64,000 nt of DNA from an uncultured Prevotella sp. (GTDB taxonomy: Bacteria > Bacteroidota > Bacteroidia > Bacteroidales > Bacteroidaceae). The DNA is taken from assembly GCA_900554695.1 (NCBI GenBank), contig USHV01000003.1, forward strand, positions 54,896-118,895, in the 5' to 3' direction. The notes beneath the pieces are model-generated. The model did no database searches. It was given only the letters and a program-made list of their open reading frames with translations, and was not told where the DNA came from. Shown here in pieces: positions 53,290 to 61,240 of the stretch. Positions within the stretch are counted from its first letter, which is position 1. The number at the start of each line of letters is the position of its first letter. The translations under genes were made by a program, and so were the position numbers.

Positions 53290-53443
53290 CAATGTCATAA
53301 TTGCATGTGCAGAGTATCATCATATCTTATGCACAATATCATCATATCTTATACGCAATATCATAATATTTTGTACATAATATAATCATACATTATACGC
53401 AATATATTGATATTCAATGTGATATATCATAATGTACTGTGTA
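53290..53443. repeat. 22-bp phased array G, AT-rich (7 units)
   Basis: Units at 53290, 53312, 53334, 53356, 53378, 53400 and 53422, no indels, pattern CAATATCATAATAT.TTATACG. The sequence is unrelated to arrays A-F at first sight, but the period is identical. It begins 28 bp past the stop of the gene at 53472, inside its probable 3' UTR. Confidence 0.88.
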
Positions 53444-53471
53444 CGACGGCATCGGTCCGCGTACGTGTCTT

Positions 53472-54707
53472 CTATTTCTGCTCAGTCCATCCCTCGCTGT
53501 CTGACGGCGCGGCGAAGGTGCGGCCCGACGTTCTCAGCGTGATGCATCCGTCGGCCTCTATGGTGCACGTCTGCGTGTGCACGTTGTCGGTGTTGCCTGT
53601 GCCCGGCTGTTCTTCGTCCATTGACGTGACGGCCTGTCTGACGGTGAGCGAGAACGGCGAGCTGCTGCCTGTTATCTCGGCGTCCCAGAAGTCGCCTTTG
53701 CGTGCCACGGGACAGACGTCTATGGCGCGGCCGTCCTTGGTGAAGGTGGCAACGATGTACTCGTTGAAGGGATAGCCGTCGCGCGGCACATCGCAGCTCT
53801 TGGTCATGAGAAGTATGTAGCGGTCGGCGGTCTCTATCACGCTGCCTGCGGTCCAGAGCGTGCGCATCGGAGCGCAGTCGCAGTCGGGCGCAGGGTTGAT
53901 GAAGGCGCGCACGTATTTACGGTCTATCTCCTTTCCGGTCTGTTCGTCGCTTGTGAACGAGCCGACGGTTATCTTTCCGTCGCTTAGCGGTGTGAACATT
54001 GCCAGCAGTTTGTCGAACTCCTCCTTTGTGGCAGGTATGACGTCGGCCTTCACTGTCTCGCTGCGCGGCACGCCGAGTGATGTGCGCGAGATGTAGCCGT
54101 CGCTGTCGATGGTATAGCGCGAGGCCGTGACGGTGAACGTGAGGTCTGCGTATTCCTCAATCATCGCGGGTATGGCGAGGTCGCGGCGCGTGACGTTCAT
54201 GGTGATGCCACCCTTCGCGTCGGCGGTGCCTTTCACCTCAACGCTCCACGCACGGCCCGAACGGCCTATGATGTAGCTGTCGGTCAGACGGCCGTCGGCG
54301 TCGTATGTCGCCACGATGTGGTCGTAGCGGTAGAGCGCGTTGTTGTGGGAGTCGTCGCACAGACGGTTCATGAACACCACGGTGGTGTTGTCGCCGAGTT
54401 TCATTATGCTGCCTTTGTTCCAGTATATGTCGCTCTGTTCCTGACAGTCGCACGTAAGGTCGGTGGGCAGGAAAGGCGACGACGGACTGATGTGTGCGTC
54501 GGCGGAAACCTTGGAAGCGTCGGTCGTGCCGAACGCTTCTACGCCGAACGTGCCGGCATTGAGCGGTTTGAAACCCTCGCAGAACTGACTGAAAGTCTGT
54601 TGCTGTGTCTTCACCGGTGCGCAGATGGTGCCGGGAGACGGCGCGGCGTCGGCAGGTATGGACAAAGCGCAGAGCGCCGCGGCAAGGATGAATGATGTTT
54701 TTTTCAT
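53472..54707 (-). CDS. Secreted protein of unknown function with two tandem domains
   Basis: 411 residues with a signal peptide (1-21, ALSIPADAA). The rest is an internal duplication: about 37-215 and 230-400. Both halves show F..F.PL..G...V..F, a pair of cysteines (LTCDCQEQ versus PDCDCAPM), W..GS.....D...V/L.M...C, a YDHIVATYDADGR / FNEYIVATFTKDGR strand, and an end strand (YTIDSDGYI / CTIEADGCI). Each copy has four or so cysteines, suggesting disulfides in the periplasm or outside. I do not recognise the family. It is 18 bp after the DUF362 gene, so co-transcribed. Confidence 0.7.
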   Translation of the reverse strand: MKKTSFILAAALCALSIPADAAPSPGTICAPVKTQQQTFSQFCEGFKPLNAGTFGVEAFGTTDASKVSADAHISPSSPFLPTDLTCDCQEQSDIYWNKGSIMKLGDNTTVVFMNRLCDDSHNNALYRYDHIVATYDADGRLTDSYIIGRSGRAWSVEVKGTADAKGGITMNVTRRDLAIPAMIEEYADLTFTVTASRYTIDSDGYISRTSLGVPRSETVKADVIPATKEEFDKLLAMFTPLSDGKITVGSFTSDEQTGKEIDRKYVRAFINPAPDCDCAPMRTLWTAGSVIETADRYILLMTKSCDVPRDGYPFNEYIVATFTKDGRAIDVCPVARKGDFWDAEITGSSSPFSLTVRQAVTSMDEEQPGTGNTDNVHTQTCTIEADGCITLRTSGRTFAAPSDSEGWTEQK

Positions 54708-54725
54708 AGTTGTGTGTTTTTTATA

Positions 54726-56096
54726 TTAGAACTGCTTTTTGCTGTAAACCAGCTCGATGCCTTCGTCGCGGCCTATGTTGCGCGAGTATTGCTTGTCGTT
54801 CACGTTGTTCCAGTGCTCGGCAGTTCCGAGGCTTTTGAGCGGCGTTCCGTCGCCCTCCGGGTCGTAGGTCGTGCCCGAAGGAGGGTTGTCGGCCGACGCA
54901 GCCTCGACGAGATACATGTCGGAGCAGTCGGCGTCGGGCATGTTGGGGAACTGGCTGGTGAGGAAATCGACGCCCACCATGTCGATGGCCACGGGGTCGA
55001 GACTGCCGAACAGCGAGCAGGGCCATTCGTTGTTGAAGGGCGGTATGGTCCATTTCGGACCGGGCTTGGTATCCACGAACTTGGCGGCATAGAGCGCGTC
55101 GATGAACCAGATGAGCGTTTTGCCGCCCAGGTCCTTGTGTCCCATGAAATCGACGAAGGTGATGTATTTCGGCCTACCGTTCTTGTTCTGATTGAAATTG
55201 TCGTGGAAGTTCTTGCGCCAGTCGGCGTGTATACTCATCGTGCCGTACCAGTTCTTGCCGCAGAGCGTCACGCCCTGCCCCACGTGACCCTTGAGCAGGG
55301 CCATATTTATGACGTAGTCGGCCTCGGTGAAGGCGGTGGATATGCCGCGCGCCAGTCGGCCGTTGTTGCGCGAGTAGTGCATGGCGTCGGCCACGTATTC
55401 GGACTTCACGCGTCCGTCGCCGCCCGCGTTGTCTACGAATCGCACGCCGGGATAGGCCTCATGGCATTTGTCGTAGAGGCAGTCGGTGATGAAACGGCTC
55501 GGCTCGGCCACGGTGATGGCCTCCTCGGGCACGCCGGCATCCTCGATGAGAGTCTTCAGAAGGGCGAGCACAAGCTGCGGCGAGGCGTTGATGCTCGGGT
55601 TGTCGCTGTGGGAGAAAATATTGTTGTTGTTCACCTTTATGGCAATCTTCTCACCCTTGCGGTAGCCTTTCGATCCGCGGTCGTGGGTCTTGTTGAAATA
55701 CACGAATATGTCGTTCCATGCCTTTGACAGCTTCTTCTGCTTGGTGAGCGAGAGCACAGTGTTCTGCACAAGCCACTCGCACGCCTTGTCGGAGTTGTAT
55801 CGGTCGGCGAACCACATGTCGTCGGCATCGGGCGTTCCGGTTGTCTTATCGTTGCGGGATTTATCCTCCCATGTCGCCGCGCCGGGCGCATGGCTCCACA
55901 CGACGCGTCCCGGCCATATTCCGCGCGCAATTCCTATGGGACTGTTCGGTTGGAGACACTGGCGCACGGTGCGCTGTCCGGCCGGCTGCGAATAGGCTGT
56001 GGTGGCCGTCATGGCGCAGAGAGCTATGAACACGGAGCGGGTAAGGAGACCGCGGAATGACGGAAGGATGGATGTCGTTCGTGAAGTACAGGTCAT
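54726..56096 (-). CDS. DUF362 domain protein, exported
   Basis: 456 residues with an N-terminal signal sequence (about 15-36, FRGLLTRSVFIALCAMTATTAYS). The body matches DUF362: KGEKIAIKVNNNNIF, PQLVLALLKTLIEDAGVPEEAITVAEPSR, EADYVINMALLKGHVGQGVTLCGKNWYGTM, DALYAAKF and GSLDPVAIDMVGVDFL. Many DUF362 proteins carry a 4Fe-4S ferredoxin domain; none is visible here. Function unknown. A weak -7 box (TATATTTG, 56249-56242) lies 140 bp upstream. The start codon is not certain because no other ATG lies before the signal core. Confidence 0.8.
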   Translation of the reverse strand: MTCTSRTTSILPSFRGLLTRSVFIALCAMTATTAYSQPAGQRTVRQCLQPNSPIGIARGIWPGRVVWSHAPGAATWEDKSRNDKTTGTPDADDMWFADRYNSDKACEWLVQNTVLSLTKQKKLSKAWNDIFVYFNKTHDRGSKGYRKGEKIAIKVNNNNIFSHSDNPSINASPQLVLALLKTLIEDAGVPEEAITVAEPSRFITDCLYDKCHEAYPGVRFVDNAGGDGRVKSEYVADAMHYSRNNGRLARGISTAFTEADYVINMALLKGHVGQGVTLCGKNWYGTMSIHADWRKNFHDNFNQNKNGRPKYITFVDFMGHKDLGGKTLIWFIDALYAAKFVDTKPGPKWTIPPFNNEWPCSLFGSLDPVAIDMVGVDFLTSQFPNMPDADCSDMYLVEAASADNPPSGTTYDPEGDGTPLKSLGTAEHWNNVNDKQYSRNIGRDEGIELVYSKKQF

Positions 56097-56714
56097 AATC
56101 TGTAAGTTTTTGGATTTGCGGTTTACGGATTGTCGGATGCCCGGTCTTACTTGGGACGTTATTTCCGGAGACTGTCATAATGTGCCGGAGGGTGCTGCCG
56201 CTACTTTGTAATGACGTCTGTCGGATTGGTATATACGGCGGCAAATATATTAAAATAATTCATATAGTGTTATGATATGGCGGTGTTTTTTAATGTTTGC
56301 GCGCGTTTTTTCAGGTTAAAGAGTGTGGGGACGGATGGCTTTCGGTTTTTATTCATATATTTGCATAATATAGGATGCGGCTCGGCAGTGCCAAAATCGG
56401 AAAAACAGAGTTTCTCCGTTTTGTCGTTGCACTCGCCTTTCGCTATCTTTGTAGAAGATAGGATTCGGCTCGGCAAAGTCAATATAGAAAAGCAATGGTG
56501 CTTTTCTCTTGCCTCTGCACTCGCCTTTCACTATCTTTGTAGAAGATAGGATTCGGCTCGGCAGTGCCAAAATCGGAAAAACAGAGTTTCTCCGTTTTGT
56601 CGTTGCACTCGCCTTTCACTATCTTTGCAAAATATAGAATTCGGCTCAACTGATATATGTACAGGTTGAAGGAATGGCTTATACGTTTTCTGAATATGGC
56701 CTTTTACCGTTAGA
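56097..56714. other. Divergent intergenic region with tandem promoter repeats
   Basis: Left third: leader and weak promoter of the DUF362 gene. Right part: the four-unit hairpin-promoter array (56356-56640). A leader of about 80 nt then precedes the GT2 start. Confidence 0.5.
56356..56640 (+). repeat. Hairpin-promoter repeat, four tandem units of 88 bp
   Basis: The -7 boxes are TATATTTG 56356, TATCTTTG 56444, TATCTTTG 56532 and TATCTTTG 56620: spacing 88, 88, 88. The -33 boxes are TTTG 56420, CTTG 56508 and TTTG 56596, each exactly 20 bases from its -7; unit 1 has lost its own. After each -7 comes (GA)ATAGGATTCGGCTCGGC (last copy AATATAGAATTCGGCTC). Before each -33 is a hairpin: CGGAAAAAC-AGA-GTTTCTCCG in units 2 and 4, AGAAAAGCA-ATGG-TGCTTTTCT in unit 3. 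Small ORFs on both strands here are translations of the repeat. Confidence 0.9.
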
Positions 56715-57626
56715 ATGAAGATAAGAACAATGATTAGAAACGAGCTTTCGATACTTCTGCCGGTTTACAACACGAGGTGCCTCACTATGGTGGAGCGTCT
56801 CAAGGAACTGTGCGATGACGTGGACGGACTGCAATATGAGATAATAGCTGCCGACGACGGTTCGACGGATAAGGACGCCGTGGCTTTCAATCGGAGCATA
56901 GACCGTATGGCGGGCTGCAGATATGTGGTGCGTGCGGAGAACAGGGGCGCAGCCGCGACACGCAATTTCCTCGCAGACATAAGCTGTTACGCGTGGCTGT
57001 TGTTCCTCGATTGCGACATGGCCTTGCCCGACGACCGGTTCATCATACGCTATCTGGAGGCGCCTGAGGCGGGTGTGGTGATTGGTGGAATACGCACGGG
57101 TGGCACGGCAGACGACGTGCGCCGCAATCTGCGTTGTGCCTACGAGCGCAGGGCGGAGAGGCAACACACGGCGGAGGAAAGGAACAAACGACCGTATCAG
57201 GCGTTCCGTTCGGTGAACTTCATGGCGGAGCGTGGCGTGATGGAGTGCTGCCGTTTCGACGAGCGGATGAGGCGTTATGAGGACGTGAGGTTCGGCCGCC
57301 TGTTGGAGGAAAGTGGCGTGACGGTGGCCCACATAGACAACGCTGTGGTGATGGAAGACTTCGAGAGCAACGACTGTTTCGTGACGAAGACGGAGAAAGA
57401 CATGCGTACACTGCGCGATTTTGAGGCGGAGATGCGGGGCTATTCGCGCATGATTGACATGGCTGATGTGCTGCGCCGCCGGCACATATTGTGGGCAGTG
57501 AGGATGTGGCACCGGCTCTTCGGCCGCATGGAGCGCAGACTGCTCACGGGCGGAAAGGCCTGTCTGAGGCTCTACGACGTGTATAAACTGGGCTGTTTTG
57601 CTTCGTATGACGGGCGAAAGGCATGA
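56715..57626 (+). CDS. GT2 family glycosyltransferase
   Basis: 303 residues, one GT-A domain: LSILLPVYNTR at 11-21, nucleotide-binding AADDGSTDKD at 45-54, NRGAAATRNFLAD at about 76-88 and the metal-binding FLDCDMALP at about 96-104. The acceptor-side block RYEDVRFGRLLEESG (like the ED..L motif) is at about 196-210. The C-terminal 70 residues are helical and basic without a clear transmembrane helix, so it is cytoplasmic or peripheral. Sugar specificity unknown. Start could be codon 1 or Met6. It stands alone, driven by the tandem repeat promoters; no glycan cluster surrounds it. Confidence 0.88.
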   Translation: MKIRTMIRNELSILLPVYNTRCLTMVERLKELCDDVDGLQYEIIAADDGSTDKDAVAFNRSIDRMAGCRYVVRAENRGAAATRNFLADISCYAWLLFLDCDMALPDDRFIIRYLEAPEAGVVIGGIRTGGTADDVRRNLRCAYERRAERQHTAEERNKRPYQAFRSVNFMAERGVMECCRFDERMRRYEDVRFGRLLEESGVTVAHIDNAVVMEDFESNDCFVTKTEKDMRTLRDFEAEMRGYSRMIDMADVLRRRHILWAVRMWHRLFGRMERRLLTGGKACLRLYDVYKLGCFASYDGRKA

Positions 57627-58064
57627 TCGCGGACAATTATCCCATGCGATATCGCAAGGCTGCTGTAAGGCCGTGAATTCGGGCTTAACAGGAAATTAAG
57701 TGCTCATTCACGTAAGACAATGATGACATAACTTGTGGAATGAGGCTGAAAATACATTCTTTTTCTTCGTAATAAACATGAGGCTGGCACGAAATCCGGA
57801 TATGATGATGTGGCGGTTGTTTGCTTGTTTCACGTAAATATAAATTACGTTCTTCTGTGGTAAAGCCTGTTCCGGTGTGTCGTTTGATGCCCGACCGGTA
57901 CGGGTTGTGCGTGATAAGCGGGAAATTTACAGTGAGAATATGCAGACGTATAGGGCGGATTGTAACATGCTTATTCCGTGCGGATATATAAGAAAACGGA
58001 GCGCACCGTTATGGTGTGCCCCGTTTTGTGTTATGCAGTTATTCGCATAGTATGCGAATGGTTA
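57627..58064. other. Convergent intergenic region, GT2 / DUF4973
   Basis: Apart from the terminator at 57993 and a small inverted repeat ACGTAA...TTACGT near 57832-57851, I see nothing here. No repeat-family members. Confidence 0.4.
57993..58027 (-). terminator. Terminator of the right-hand PUL operon
   Basis: AAAACGG-GC-CACC / GGTG-GC-CCGTTTT stem with two mismatches, 37 bp past the DUF4973 stop; on the minus strand it ends in TTTTCTTATAT. Confidence 0.75.
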
Positions 58065-59078
58065 TTACCACAGGATGGCCTGATCCTCGTCTGGAATCTG
58101 TGTGTTGTACTTACGTTCCATTGTCATGTTACCCATTACGTGGAAACGCATCGGGTTCTTAGGATCAGAAGTGATATCGGTGTATTTATAGTCGAGGTAC
58201 ATTGTGGTGATGCGACGCTCAAGATATTTCTTTGTCGGATCAGGAATGACTTCGTAACGATATGTACATGGTCCGCTTACTTCAAAATTGATGCCATTGT
58301 TTGGATCTCCTGCACTGAGTGTAACATTACCGGTGATGACACCTTTATCGTCAGTTACACCTTCCTCAAACTTTGCTAAGACTTTGTAGAGGGCGCGGTT
58401 TATATCCTCACTCCATGTTGTTCCGGCAAGGAAGAAGACTGTTCTGTCGTCAACAACGCGGCACTCGCGGTAGTCCTCAACGGCACCATCAGACTCGCTT
58501 CCGTCCATATAAACGTACATATTTGATGAAGCATAGTTGCCTGAGAAATCGTTGTACAGTTTGATGTTGAGCAGAGCCTTATCCCATCCGCTGCGGATAT
58601 TGAGCTTGTATGAAGGATCCGGATCGATGGTAAGCGGGAGTACCCAGTTCTCCTGAGTGTCGAGACCTTTCAGATTGAAGTCGATGGTGAAGGTGTTGGT
58701 TATCTGACCGGCCTTCACTTCGCAGGTCTGTTTCGGGAACGAATAGTACTGCTCAGGAAGCTGTCTGAACCAAAGGTCCTGACGACCCGAAGCGAATCTC
58801 TCGCTGTTGAGGATAGCAAGAGTATCATTGTCAACGCTTATCTTTACGATATAGTCCTTGCTGTTGCTGCGCGATCCGCTGACTATGACCGGCACTTTGT
58901 ACTGACCTGTTCCGTCATCATTATAGCGCATGTATATATCGTAAACTCCATTGCTGCCCACAGGTGCCTTGAACGATACGAGCTCTTCGTAGAGTTCGTC
59001 TTCCCATTCCTCGTTGCAAGATGTGAGCGTTCCGCACATGAGGGCGAATGCTGCTATTATATAAAAAACTTTTTTCAT
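58065..59078 (-). CDS. DUF4973/DUF1735-type surface lipoprotein
   Basis: 337 residues: lipobox TLTSC (Cys21) followed by acidic NEEWEDELYEE, the signal for surface exposure. An N-terminal Ig-like domain resembling DUF1735/BT_3987 (about 30-150; VSFKAPVGSNGVYDIYMRYN, YIVKISVDNDTLAILN) and a C-terminal beta domain (about 155-337; NIKLYNDFSGNYASSNMYVY ... RRITTMYLDYKYTDITS) of DUF4973 type. These proteins follow SusCD pairs and probably bind glycan at the surface. 28 bp after susD, so it is the third gene of the operon. No enzyme is visible inside the window to name the substrate. Confidence 0.78.
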   Translation of the reverse strand: MKKVFYIIAAFALMCGTLTSCNEEWEDELYEELVSFKAPVGSNGVYDIYMRYNDDGTGQYKVPVIVSGSRSNSKDYIVKISVDNDTLAILNSERFASGRQDLWFRQLPEQYYSFPKQTCEVKAGQITNTFTIDFNLKGLDTQENWVLPLTIDPDPSYKLNIRSGWDKALLNIKLYNDFSGNYASSNMYVYMDGSESDGAVEDYRECRVVDDRTVFFLAGTTWSEDINRALYKVLAKFEEGVTDDKGVITGNVTLSAGDPNNGINFEVSGPCTYRYEVIPDPTKKYLERRITTMYLDYKYTDITSDPKNPMRFHVMGNMTMERKYNTQIPDEDQAILW

Positions 59079-59106
59079 TGTTTTCTTGTTTATGGTTGTG
59101 TGACTT

Positions 59107-61194
59107 TTATTCGTAATCTTTCCATCCAGGAGCCTGGGTAAGGTTCTTGTTACGTCTCAGTTCGTCCCAAGAAACCGGCCAGAAGTATTGTCTGCGTGAG
59201 AAAGATGTCTGCAACTTCGGCACTCTGACAGGGTTGTAGAACTGAAGAGCGTTTCTTCTGTCCATGAGAGTGTTGCATCCATATATCTGCTCAGCCTCGT
59301 GTTCCTCGGCAATTTTCCAACGGCGCAGGTCGAAATAACGCTGGTTCTCTGCGAAGAATTCAATCTGACGCTCGTGTACGATAGCGTTGAAGAACTTGTC
59401 ACGGTCGGCATAAACATCATCAGTATAGTCCGGAACGCCGGCACGCATTCTGACTGGCTTAACTCCGCGGTGCATCTCGTTGACATCACGGCTTATGGTA
59501 TAAGTCTGTGTTCCGTCCCAAGATGCTATCTCATAACTTGTAGTCAGGTTGTTGAGAGCCTCGGCATAGAGCAGCAGCAAGTCTGCATAGCGCAGTGCAG
59601 GATCGGCTTTATCTCTGATAGATGCATCGTTTCCTACGTTGATGTCGTAAGGATGTACATACTTCATTACGCCGATACCGGTGTTCACCCAACGTTCGTT
59701 ACTGTTCACACGTCCGTCCTGTTCGCCACGATAGTAGAATATCTGCTGGTTGTGATATCTGTCTTCTGTTGTGCTTGCGCCCGGCCAGATAGTTCCGCTG
59801 TAGGCTACCGAAGCGTAGAAACGCGGCTCGCGGTTAGCGTAACCCATGTATATTCCGTTGTCAGGCAGGTGGTCGTATGGGTGCAGGGCTTTGTTGTTGA
59901 TGGTTGTGAATTCGTTGCCCGGACCATATTTTGCCATCACTTTCTCACGGTCATACGGTGTACCGTCTGCCATATCGTAGGCATCGCACTGTTTCTGTGT
60001 CACTCCGTGGATGTTCCATCCTCCGAGAGAGTTAGGCAGCTGGTGTTTAACAAGCTGTTTCACACCTTTGTCTTCCTCTGCACCGTCTTGTCCTGAAGGA
60101 GTAAGGTTGTTGCCACGGTCGTTCTGACCACGTGTGAAGATTATTTCCTCGTTCTCTGCCATGGAGAGCTCACCATTGAATACGGAGCGGTAAGACTCGA
60201 ACGGATCGATGTCTGCCCAACCGTCAGGGAAGTTCTGGCTTGAGTACGGTTCGCACTTCGGCGGAATGATTGTTGTCGGGTAAGAAGTATCTTCCGCGGT
60301 CTTTCTTATACCTACGGTGTGTATTTTGTACACGCCGGCCTGGTCGTTATAGTCAAGGAAGTCTTTTCCTGCAGCGGCAGCCACAGCCCATTTTCTTTCG
60401 TCATACTGCTGTGAGATGAGCTGGCGTCCTGTCTTGTCGGTGAAGTCGGCCATCTCGGTGTTGCCGTTGTACAGAGGGCTGGCAGCATAGGTCAGCACTT
60501 TTGCACGCATTGCGAGTGCGGCACCTTTGGTAGGACGTGCGCTGTTGAGGTTGTCTCGTCTGTCAGGCAGACGTTTAGCAGCCTCGATCATATCTTTGCA
60601 GATGAAGTCAACACATTCGTCGAATGTATTGCGCGGATAAGACAGATTGTCGTAGCTTTCGCTGAAGTCTGCTCCTTCGTCCGGCATGATTGGCACAGGA
60701 CCATACTTGCGTATGAGCAGCCAATAGAAGTATCCGCGCAGGAAGTGAGCCTCACCTATGAGGACGTCAATCTCGTCTTGTGTGAGTTCGTCGTTGGCAT
60801 GAGCGTTGTGTATGAATACAGATGCCTGGCGTATTCCTACGTATGACCAAGGCCATGAGTTCTTATAATAGGTGTCGTAGCTGTATCCGTCGCCATACTC
60901 TCCGAGTTTGAACTTGCGGTAGCGTTCACCGTTGTTTCCCTCGTTGAAGGTCATGTCGTCGCAGAAGTTGGTAGGGTTCTGGTCGCTATGACCAATCTCT
61001 ATGTTATCACCCTGCAGGCGGCTGTAGCTCAGGGCGAGCCATTCCAGCGTGTTGTTCTTGTTGTTGAAGATATGTTCGAGCGACTGCTGGTCTTTGAAAT
61101 ATTTGTCCGTGTCGAGATAGTCGGAACAAGATGTGAGGAATGCCGTGGCACACATTGCAGCAACTCCGGCTATCATATATTTATATTTTTTCAT
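59107..61194 (-). CDS. SusD/RagB-family lipoprotein, second PUL
   Basis: 695 residues, longer than the first SusD (508); lipobox FLTSC (Cys23). The SusD core is clear: IGEAHFLRGYFYWLLIRKYGPVPIM, ARPTKGAALAMRAKVLTYAASPLYNG, ALRYADLLLLYAEALNNL and HERQIEFFAENQRYFDLRRWKIAE. The extra length is in the middle (about 260-460), where the surface loops facing glycan lie. It is 46 bp after susC. SusD of this length class is common with DUF4973 partners. Confidence 0.94.
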   Translation of the reverse strand: MKKYKYMIAGVAAMCATAFLTSCSDYLDTDKYFKDQQSLEHIFNNKNNTLEWLALSYSRLQGDNIEIGHSDQNPTNFCDDMTFNEGNNGERYRKFKLGEYGDGYSYDTYYKNSWPWSYVGIRQASVFIHNAHANDELTQDEIDVLIGEAHFLRGYFYWLLIRKYGPVPIMPDEGADFSESYDNLSYPRNTFDECVDFICKDMIEAAKRLPDRRDNLNSARPTKGAALAMRAKVLTYAASPLYNGNTEMADFTDKTGRQLISQQYDERKWAVAAAAGKDFLDYNDQAGVYKIHTVGIRKTAEDTSYPTTIIPPKCEPYSSQNFPDGWADIDPFESYRSVFNGELSMAENEEIIFTRGQNDRGNNLTPSGQDGAEEDKGVKQLVKHQLPNSLGGWNIHGVTQKQCDAYDMADGTPYDREKVMAKYGPGNEFTTINNKALHPYDHLPDNGIYMGYANREPRFYASVAYSGTIWPGASTTEDRYHNQQIFYYRGEQDGRVNSNERWVNTGIGVMKYVHPYDINVGNDASIRDKADPALRYADLLLLYAEALNNLTTSYEIASWDGTQTYTISRDVNEMHRGVKPVRMRAGVPDYTDDVYADRDKFFNAIVHERQIEFFAENQRYFDLRRWKIAEEHEAEQIYGCNTLMDRRNALQFYNPVRVPKLQTSFSRRQYFWPVSWDELRRNKNLTQAPGWKDYE

Positions 61195-61240
61195 ATCTGT
61201 TACCTTTAGATTATTACTTTAGTGCGTTGATATTATGGCA

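Larger units (their letters stand above)
52097..53471. other. 1.4-kb intergenic region with arrays F and G
   Basis: On the right of the oxidoreductase start a possible promoter reads leftward: ATTT-N20-TATCTTTG with the -7 box at 52617-52610, which would give a leader of about 500 nt. The leader contains the near-palindrome CCGTGCACGTACACGG at about 52460. Then come GCAAATACGCG (52880-52890, inverse of the array-B tail motif), array F, a terminator and array G. The 99-codon minus-strand ORF at 52190-52489 shows no protein character. Confidence 0.45.

Noticed and set aside
52971..53443. CRISPR array
   Set aside because: Units of 22 bp follow each other directly with no spacers, drift along their length, and there is no cas gene.
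56277..56570. Small ORFs of 70-90 codons in the promoter-repeat region, on both strands
   Set aside because: They translate the 88-bp repeat (88 is not a multiple of three, so the frame shifts per unit) and have no start signals.
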